From Branchipolynoe longqiensis (Eukaryota; Annelida; Polychaeta; Phyllodocida; Polynoidae): a stretch of DNA of 64,000 nt. Of this stretch, positions 10,861-21,400 are shown one piece after another. The position numbers and the translations under genes were made by a program. The notes below the pieces were generated by a model that worked only from the letters and a program-made list of their open reading frames with translations, was not told where the DNA came from and made no database searches. Numbering within the stretch: the stretch's first letter is position 1; every line of letters begins with the position of its first letter. The stretch lies in assembly GCA_030323885.1 (NCBI GenBank), contig CM059186.1:150882407-150946406 (forward strand). The letters run 5' to 3'.

Positions 10861-13800
10861 GTGTTGATGTCGGCAAACAGGTGTGGGGGAATCTGAACCA
10901 GCTGGAGGCAGTGGACCGACAGCATGAGATCATGACCATGTGCTGGGCAGGTGATGACTACAATGAGGTCAGTTTGATCATTGTATTTCATAACAGTGGT
11001 ATTCATCTTCAAAGGACCACTCTCCTCCCCATACAGATCTTGTCCTGACATAGCAGGTGTCCTGTCATCGGGGGACCAGTTAACACGAGACAAAGTAGTT
11101 TGCATGTTGGAAAAGTGTTCGCACTTTGCACGGGTCGCTGAAGATAGATACTATTTAGTGTGTATTGAAAGGGCTGGGTAGCCTACGGTCTTGGAAGCAA
11201 AGCAAGCTCTTGCAAGGTGTTCAAAAGATATAAAGAACATTTAGAAAATAGCAATACTGTCAATGTAATTAACCAACACAGTATCAATAAAAACAATGCA
11301 CATCTCTTATCGTCATAAGCGATCTACTGTTCGAATGGTAACTGTTAGAAGTACCTGCCCCCCTTCCCTTCCCCCCCCCCCCACCTACTTTGCTTTAGTT
11401 TGAAGTAACTATTATGTTTAAGGAGATACTTTGGAGGTATTTGAAATAAAATTATTACAATGATTAGTATTTTAAAAGGTTAACTTTGGAGATACTTGAA
11501 GTGAAAACATACGAAACTAATGTTGTGGTGCAACCGAATTGGTGGACATGCGCATTGTTTACATGTTTTTTAGCGTAGCAGCAGAGCACAGGATCACCAA
11601 ACTGCGATAAATATTTAATATTTAATAATAATATGAATAAGCAATGCTTAGGACCGACCCACCGATATAACTAGAGCAAAGTATTTATTTTATTTTTTTT
11701 AACTCCACTCGCGGTGTTCGATTTGAAATTCGCTGTTGTCCATCCTGCTTGCTCCGTACCGAAGTTTGACGATCTATTTCCGTTTCCGTTTGCTGGATTT
11801 GTTATTCAATACGAGTTTACAAATGGCGGCGCCCATAGAAGGCTATTTCCGTTTCCGTTTGCTGGATTTTGGCGAAGTCATGTTCAGTACGAGTATTGTT
11901 TATGTCTCAATATGTGTATATATCTACATACGTTAGTCTTAAGCCTCCCCAGAGGGTGGGTCGGTAATATGAATAAGCAATGCTTAGGACCGACCCACCG
12001 ATATAACTACAGCAAAGTATTTTATGATTTTTGTTTACTCCACTCGCGGTGTTCGATTTGAAATTCTATCAACCACATGGGACTGCTTTCAGTGGTGCCC
12101 ATTCAGTGCTGCAGATTTGCAGCCTTCAGCACACCAATGCGACTGAAAACTCCCCAAAACAACAACTGGGGTGACCCAAACATGGCCATCGTTTCCGCGA
12201 AGTAAACTATTAATATTTCATTTGTGCACCCATGTTTATGCCAAATTGTTATTTATTTATTTTAATTTTGAATAAAATCTAAGTTTTGAACTGCACGTAT
12301 TGGCAAATTCTATGGCAGCAGGCATTTGTTTTGATATATTATTAACCAATAGCTGACCCCGAATACCTTCAATTGGGCCTATGGACTTAATGCCTTGACA
12401 GGGCCGCTGCAGAGTAGCACGGAGGAACACATACACTGGTCCCAGTGACGTCATCACACCATATATGGAAGGTCTGTGGGGAGGGACCAGTGTACTTGTT
12501 CTTCGATTCGACGTGTGCTACTCTGTGACGGAGCATCATTAAGGCATTAGGCCAATTGCTGTCGTCCATCCTGCTTGCTCCGTACCGAATGGCAATTTCC
12601 GTTTCCGTTTGGTGGATTTTTCCCGGTTTCTCGGTATGAGTTTACAAATGGCAGCGCCCATACAGTGCTATTTCCGTTTCCGTTTGCTGGATTTTGGAGA
12701 AGTCATGTTCAGTAAGAGTATTGTTTATGTATTTGTATATATATCTACATGCGTTAGTCTTAAGCCTCCCCGTGGGTGGGTCGGTATTATAAGTTAGATA
12801 TTTAGGATCAAACCTAGGTTTATACAAACTGATGCTTTCATCGGAATATGCAATCTTAAGACTGGAATTGTTCAGAACCTACTCTTGAATGATTCCGCTG
12901 CACTTTTATGTTCCCTCTTTAGCATATAGCTTACGTGCCGTTGCTATGGTTACCACCACTGCTAGAGTCCGCTTACATGCTGTGAAACCTCACTTAGTTC
13001 ATCCACGTTACAAGAGAAGTGAACAGACTGGTGGTATTTATCTGTGGTTCTCTGTAGATTTGTGTGGGTTCTCGTAACTGGATGGTGAGCATTCTGCACC
13101 GGGAAAGCCTCGAGTTCACCGGGTCGTGCCACTTACCGGGCGGCGAAGGGGTCTTCAAGGGACTCGCCAAGGTGGAAGGGTAAGTACTGACATCCGGCAC
13201 CCGATCGGGGTTATGAACAATTTTGTAAATTCAAATTAATCCCTTGAAAGTACTTGAAACTTCCCACCGACCCCTTTTTTCTCTCTTTAAAAAAAAAAAA
13301 TGTTTTGGAAAATTATGGACGGTAATAGGGTGATGGTTTGTTCATTTTGTATATTGCATTATTATTATTGGTTTAGATCAAAGAAGACACAATGGTCATA
13401 TGCTTTGAATGGTTTGTCGTCATTTTGCTAGCCAAACAAAATTGTGGTTTTGCCTAATTGCCATTTTGCCTACCCACCATTTCGAGAAATTGCCATGGTG
13501 AGCTTAAACATGTATACTTCTATTCAAAATTAACAAATAAAAAATACAATCAGTGGGAAAAATGACGAATAGGCCCAAATGCGTGACATGGAGGAAATTC
13601 AAGCGTTTGCATAAATCTGGGAAAGTCCTCATGGCAAGCTTGGCTTCTAAGCTGTCAAAGTGATAATACGTGTGTAGCTAATTTAGTGCAGGTGTGTCTG
13701 TTTAATTGTTTTGTTCATGGTTTTACGTCCTGGCAAAATCTAAGGTCATATTAGAACGGGTGTCAAATTATGTCAGTGCACACTCATGGCACCTTTATAA

Positions 13801-13979
13801 TGCTGCCCCACTGGGACTTGCCAACTTGGCGAGCAGGGCACCAGCACCATGACCCAATTTCTCACCCAGTTACACTAATCCTGATATTGAGCAAACCAGT
13901 CATTGCTCTTTGCTAGTGGTGCTGGACGCCAGGCTAGGTAACGACAAATATCTATTTTGTATGTCATTGTGTTTTTTTT

Positions 13980-14012
<33 letters not shown>

Positions 14013-17000
14013 CGATTGGTGGTTTCTTTATGCCATGTCCTTGGTTTGACTTGGTCTGGATTTCGAACTCCCGACCTTCCTCATGGCAAGCCTGCGCTCT
14101 TTCTGGTTCGACCATGGTGCCTGGTTGTGTGTGGTTTTTTAAAACAATTTTTAGTTCATTTGCGGCCCCCATGCTGATCCTTACAGGTGCTTCCTCACCG
14201 CGGTGGACTCAGGCCTGCTAACGTTGTGGGACGAAGATGCGAAAGAAAAAAAGGTGAATCTTTTATTTGTTGTTGTAAAATATTCATTTCTTGTGTTTTC
14301 AACGGAGCTATATGAACTGAGATGTACAATTTTATAATCACAGAATTTCGTGGTGGTGAATTGCCTAATTGTCATGTTTGTTGGAGATAGCATTTTGAGA
14401 TTTAATGTTTGTAATGTTAGTGGAATGGTTTGTTTATTCTGTTAGATGGAGTGTGGTTAGGTTGCAGAGTTCTGCTTAAAATGTTAAATTAAATATGAAA
14501 TTATTTTCAATAAGTTGGGCATGGTTAGTTTTTTTTAAATTTGAGCATCATATTGGTGGCCCTCCCTAGGTGACGATTGATGCTGGACCGAACCTGGATC
14601 GGATGAAACAGAACCCTGAGAACCATCAGTTGGTAGCCACGGGGGGCAAGGAGAACGACTTGAAGATCTGGGACCTTCAACAGCCAGACAAGCCGGTCTT
14701 CATGGCCAAAAATGTGAGTTTAAAACTGAGTGTCGCTAATTTATTATTTTGTTATCTGTATTAACATAATGATAATAATATATAAAAAAAAAATGTATTT
14801 GTATCAGCACCAATTCCACAGGGTGATTTTCCAAATAAAAACACTGATTGAGTCCTCACCGCAGTCCTTATGCAAGTGTAGCGCTGAAGCCATAGATCAG
14901 GTAGGTTAAAATGAAAAGTACCAAATATACCCACCACATGTGAAAAAAAGAAGAGAGAAAGACAGAGGAATAAAGAAGTGTTTAAAGACAATTCTAGAAT
15001 CATGCAATACCATGTGATGCATACTCACCAATTGCATAATACATGTTGAACTGGAATTGTATGTAGTTACTATTACAACTAATAGTTCATTTATATTATG
15101 CTTCTATTATTAAACAGGATTTTCATGTGGTTATTATTGCAACTGATGTCATTTATGTACCAACAAATTGTACTGAATGGCCGGAAGACAGTATTCGCTG
15201 AATAAAATACTTTTTTTTTTTTTTTTTAATGTATGAACAATATTCTCATCTATGAACAAATTGTCGATAAAAAAATGTAGCACTGAAGCCATAGATTAGG
15301 TGGGCTAAAATGAAAAGTTCTAAATATACCCACCACATGTGTGAATAATGTTCACATCTATATAAACAAATTGTGAATTACAATATGTTGAACACAATAA
15401 AGCTTAATTAACTACTTTGTGTGTGTTTTGGGTTCACCAGGTGCGTGATGATTGGCTGCAGCTTCGCGTTCCCGTATGGGTAACCGATATGACTTTCCTA
15501 CCTGGGTCACAGAAGATTGCCACTGTTACTGGACACCACCAAGTAGGTAGCTCTGGTCTATGTGTGGGCTAATTAAGTTGTCATAGTTTCAGGTTTGATT
15601 GATTGGTGGTTTCTGTACGCTGTGTCTGCAGCACAGGCCATATTCACGGTGGATAGTTTTTTCTTTTTAATGAACCGTATTTCCTTGTCTGTTAAAGGGA
15701 ATTTTGTTTATATATTTTGAGGAAAAGGAAACAAATATATTTAATGGTGGGGGATTGTACATTTCAGTTTGTGAATAATTAAAGATTTTTTATAATTTCC
15801 TGTTTAGAATCAAAGGTTATTATGCCTAAATGGATCACCTTCTTTGTTCGTGAAGCAGAATTGTAACAAAGTATCCATTATGTCTTATTATTTCTGACGT
15901 TCCTGGAACAGGGACAATAATATCTGTACATAACAGAGATGACCATGTAACACACTTAATGTCTATCGATGCACCAGAGTGGTTCCCGGACCCTCCTGGC
16001 AGAGAATGGGTCTTGTATCGCCCACCTGCAAGCTTGTGTAATTAGGTTTTTCTGTGGCCTTCATCGTCTCATTAGTGAGCAATCAACCCAATAACGTTGT
16101 AATGATTGCTCAACAGTGAGGTAAAAGCGGCCTTCTAACATTGTAATGAGTGTGCACCCGATTTCTCAACAGGAAGATGGTGAAGGAGCCTTCTAACATT
16201 CAGGGATGAAAGTGGTCTCCGGGAAAAAAAGCGGAAATGCTGATATTCTCCCATAGGCTTAGCATTGTCAGGGAATCGCTGAAAATTCCCGGAAGTCGGA
16301 TTTCATACATATTGGTATATGTTGATAGTGCTGCGCCATTTGAAGCATGTATTAGTAGTATACGCTGCTAGTGCTGCGGCGTTTGCACCACATATTGGTA
16401 TACGCTGCTAGTGCTGCTGCGTTTGAAGGCGTTAGTAGTATACGCTGCTAGTGCTGCTGCGTTTGCACCACATATTAGTATACGCTGATGGTGCTGCAGC
16501 GTGAAATAATGTATTGGTTGGTTGGTTGTTGGAGTTTTACATCCTGGCAACATCTAAGGTCATATCAAGAAGGGCGCAAGGTATACACTTATAGCTACAA
16601 GAAAAATCCCGGAAATCCGCGAAATCGTGGAGGTCTTTCATCCCTGAACATTGTAATGAGTGTGCACCTGATTGCTCAATAATGTGAAGGAGCCTTCTAA
16701 CATTGTAATAATTGGGCACCCGATTACTCAACAGCGAGGTGAAATTGTCCTTCTAACACTGTAATGTTTGCGCACCTAATCGCTCAATAACGAGATGGTG
16801 AAGGGGCCTTCTAACATTGTGATGATTGTGCGCCTGATTGCTCAATAATGTGAAGGGGCCTTCTAACATTGTGATGATTGTGCACCTGATCGTTCAACAG
16901 CATGGTGATTTTCATAGAGAAACCTAATGACATAAGCTGTGTGTGAAAACACAACCTTGTTTTAAAGAGCCAGTGTGGCATGGGTCCACACTGTTTATAT

Positions 17001-18394
17001 GGTTTGTATCAGTGCCCCTTTAAATTAAAGTGATGCAGTGCGCCATGTGCTGTCCTGTTTCAGTTGAGAGTTTACGACCCCAGCACACCCCAGAGACGGC
17101 CAGTTGTCGATGTTGAATTCGAGGAGTATCCCATCACATCTGTCTGTGCGAGGCCGGGATACAAGTAAGGCCGCCTTGGATTGTACTTAAACTTAAAGTT
17201 GCATAATCTGATGCTTTTGAGTTTCTGCCATTATTTTTAGATACATGTAAAGGTTTGTTATTGTGGTCTACTTTACACTAGTTTGAAGTTACTTTTATTT
17301 TATATGGTTAAATTGACTCAGTAAACATTGCTGCATAGAAGCAGTACTGAGTGCACTTGCAATAAATGTTTACAGAGTACACTAATATCTAAGTTGGATA
17401 TGTAGGCAAATGGTTTCATGTCGAAAATGTGATGCTTTCAACGGACTATGTCCACCGTGCTGATATTCTACCCACAAATCTGATCACACGACAAGAAGGT
17501 TTGACGAGTATCAAAGTCGAGTTTCATTTAATCCTATTAACATTAGTATGGGGTGAAACCAGTGCCATTTTCATTATTTTGAGGAAAACTTAATTATATT
17601 ACAAGGTTTAAAAAAATCAAGAGAGGTGAAGAAAATGTTTCTTTAGATACATCGTGTTCCTTTCTTTGGTTTAAAAGAAATGTGGTTTTAAATTTATTTA
17701 TTTAGTTATTCATCATTCACATTAAGCTATCTTTGATCGTGGCTTCTTCATCCAGTTACCTCTGCATGGCACACATATCAAAGATCTATCATGGGGGGGG
17801 GGGGGGGGGGGGGGGGTAATGTCAGAACCATCGGCTCACTAAAAGACCGACACGTGTCATGGGGGGGGGGGGGATTCGAACCCACACTTCTTGACATTCC
17901 GGGGCTAGCATGCTAACCACTACATAACCTAGGCTCCCTGATGCAATCGCCCTATCCACTCCCACCTGTCTATGTGGTTCCTTGTCTGAGAGGTCAATGC
18001 AGACTACTACACGTGCATACCTAAGTATATTATATGAGCCTGTCTCAAAAGGTGCTAACTCTTCGTTTTTTTGTCCATAGTAACGATTGACACAAAACAG
18101 CACAGAAACGGTTACACTGAAAACACAAGGTGATTTGCTTCAAATCAATATGTATTCTATTGGGATTATGAAACACCATGTAAAAAACAAATCAGTTTAT
18201 CATGAGCAAATGCATAAGTAGATAGTGTGTTGGATCGTTACTATGGACAAAGTTTTGTCCCATATTGCTTAGCACCTTTTGAGACAGTCTCATATATATT
18301 ATTTCCTTTTTTAGGCTACCAATTGCATAGCAACATCTAAGGTGTTATCAGGACAGGTACCGACTTGTGACCGTGCAAACTCATGGCGACTTTA

Positions 18395-18446
<52 letters not shown>

Positions 18447-21400
18447 TGAGACACCGGTTCATCGGCACCATAACCCAATATCTCACTCAGCCACATCCTG
18501 ATATTGGGAAAACAAGTCCTTGCCCTATCCTATTAACGCCGAGCAGCAGTCTAAGTAGCAACAAGTATCAATTTTGTATGGCATTGGTTTGACGCGGTCA
18601 TTGTTCGAACACACGACCTCCTACACGGGAAGCCAGTCCGCGCTCTTAACCAGTTCGATGATAATGCAATATAGAGATGGGTAGAAGTAGGTTCTAATGT
18701 CTATTATATGTTTGCAGTCAGGTTGTCATTGGGAACACACAGGGGAGAATGGCGCTCATGGATCTACGGAAAGGTAAGGATCACCGAAGCTCGCAACACT
18801 TGCTGTTTTTTTTCATTTCGTTAAAGTTGCATAGTCCGATGGATTTGAGTTTCTCTCAGATTCTGATATAAATATATTAGGTTGAGATTTATAATCCACC
18901 TTACTTTGGTTTGAAGTAAGTTTTGTTATAAATAGCTAAATTTGGCGATTGCTGAAGTGAAAACACGTATGTGTGTTGAAATGCTGGACCTCCATTGCCT
19001 TCAACACTGATAGGGTCTATTAAATCAACTACATGGTCTTTCTATGCAGCAACAAATGTTTAATAAATACACCAGTATCTAAGTTGGCTATGTAGGATCA
19101 AATCTAGAGAAGTATTTTGCTTTTATTGAACTATCCCGCTTTAAACTGGGGGAATTTCAACTGTGGACAATTGGTCTTCCTCAGTCCACTGCTCCTTGCT
19201 ATAGATTTTCTTAGCCGTCCATTTGACTTAGCATGATCTGCTGTACGGGATGTATCACCAGATACAGATACAATACATTAGCTTAATCAATATAATCCAC
19301 TACTTTGAAGTGACTTCATCTTGCCTATCGTTTGACACAACTCTGAGTTTGATTGTGACCTTTTATGCCGGGTAAAAATGACAGTGAAGTAAATAAATCT
19401 TAAACCACATCTCGCCGTGGATATGGCCTTTGCTACCGACATGGGGTAAAAAAATACACACACGCACGCGCGCGCACGCATATATACATATATATACACA
19501 CATATATATATTAATTGTACCCATATAATTCCTAGCCAATTCCCTCCCAAAATAGTGTTATATGGGAGAGCTGGTTCTGCAGAACCAAACATGTCTTGCC
19601 TAATCCTTTACACGTTGCTTGTTCTTTTGTAGGGCAAGTGGTGCAGTGCTATAAGGGTTTCGCTGGTTCCATCCGTCAAATCGAGTGTCACTCGGTGGAA
19701 CCGGTAGTGGCGTCCGTCAGCCTGGACCGTCACCTGCGGATTCACCACATGGAGACGCGGGCCCTTCTCAACAAGGTTGGGGCCCTTCTTAAAGCTGCAT
19801 AGTCCGATAGTTTTGAGTTTCTGACATTTTCTGAGATAAATACATTAGGTTGGTCGTTATGTACCTTACTTTAGTTTGAAGTCATGGTATTTAAATGGCT
19901 AACTTTTGAGGTATTTGAACGAAGTTGAGGAAGTGCAACCAAAAAAAATTAATTTGGGCAGGCATGCCAAAACCATGACACCATAGCATTCTGCAGTAAC
20001 ATGTTCTATTCAAATGCTTCAGTATTCCCTTTTGTGTGACGACAAATGCTTAATAAATGCACCAGTATCTGATACCCCAGTCACTCGAGGCCTGCGTTCG
20101 CTTACGATCGATTCGCGACGTCAAAACGTCCTCATTGCGCCCTCCGTAAGTGCTGACGCCAACCTCCCGGCATCATTTCGGAAATTTTGGACGCAAGGAG
20201 GTTGCAAGTGCTGCACTTGCAACCTCCTTGCGTCCAGTTTGGTCGGTGCCATTAACAAGTGGTTGGCTGGTTGGCGAACTGGCGCTGATGCGGCGACGAC
20301 CTGGTGGCACTGACCTGGCACCGCCCACGTATTTGAATCAATGTATCGAATGGGATGCTGGGAGGTTGGCATCCTTTTGAGCCGACCTGGCGCCGACCAC
20401 GTATTTGAATCAATGTATCGAATGGGACACTGGGAGGTTGGTGTCCTTTTGGGTGTTAGGAGGTCAGAGGTGGACGTTGGCTCTCGTGTGACTGGGGTAT
20501 AAGTTTGCTATATAGACCTATTTCATATGACGTCATCATGGGTATTTAGGTCAGTGCGCGCACTGCTTGGCTGCAGGACGACACTGTCACACCCCCCCAA
20601 CTCAATGACTATGAGCAATCTTCATACAGAAAAAGTGAAATCTCTAAAACTACACCATCTAGAAACAAACCGATTGGAACACATATAGAAAACATATCCA
20701 ATGAACAGATTATATTAAATTTATAAGGTAATGTTCTGTATTTCCATTAATTCTGAATAAAACTGACATTTTGCACTGCGCGTATAGGCAAACTCAATGG
20801 ATTGTCAATGGTCGTGAGCAATCTTCATACAGAAAAAGTGCTAAACTACACCATCTAGAAACAACGACTTGGAACCCATATAGAAAACATATTTAATGAG
20901 CAGATTAGATTAAATTTATATGGTTAGGGTTCTGAATTTCTATTAATTTTGAATAAAATTGCGTTTTGCACTGTGCGTATCGGCAAACTCAATGCATCGT
21001 CAATGACTGAGCAATCTCCATACAGAAAAAGTGAAATGTCTCTAAAACTACACCATCTAGAAACAAACCGCTTGGAACACATAGAAAACATATTCAACGA
21101 ATAGATTATATTAAATTTATATGGTTAGGGTTTTGCATTTCTATTAATTTTGAATAATACTGACGCTTTGCACTGCGCGTACCGGGAAACTCAATGGCAG
21201 TGTGCATTCGTTCTGCAGCCAAGCTGCGCGCGCAGACACAATGTATATAAACATTGAAAGGGGTCTATAGGATCAAATCTTCCAAGTAGGGTGTTTGATA
21301 TTTATATATAAAAAAATTGATATGTTCGTTAGAATATATAACCTTAAATTACATCTATATCTATGAATTTTATTTTATTTTCTCATTTAAATATAGTCCT

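Larger units (their letters stand above)
19793..20540. mobile_element. TTAA MITE copy disrupted by a nested element
   Basis: Begins after TTAA (19789-19792) with AGCTGCATAGTCCGATAG. The body is recognisable to CACCAGTATCT at 20070, where a 429-bp inverted-repeat element interrupts it. AAGTTTGCTATATAG at 20501 resumes the family sequence (usually AAGTTGGCTATGTAG). Confidence 0.75.
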
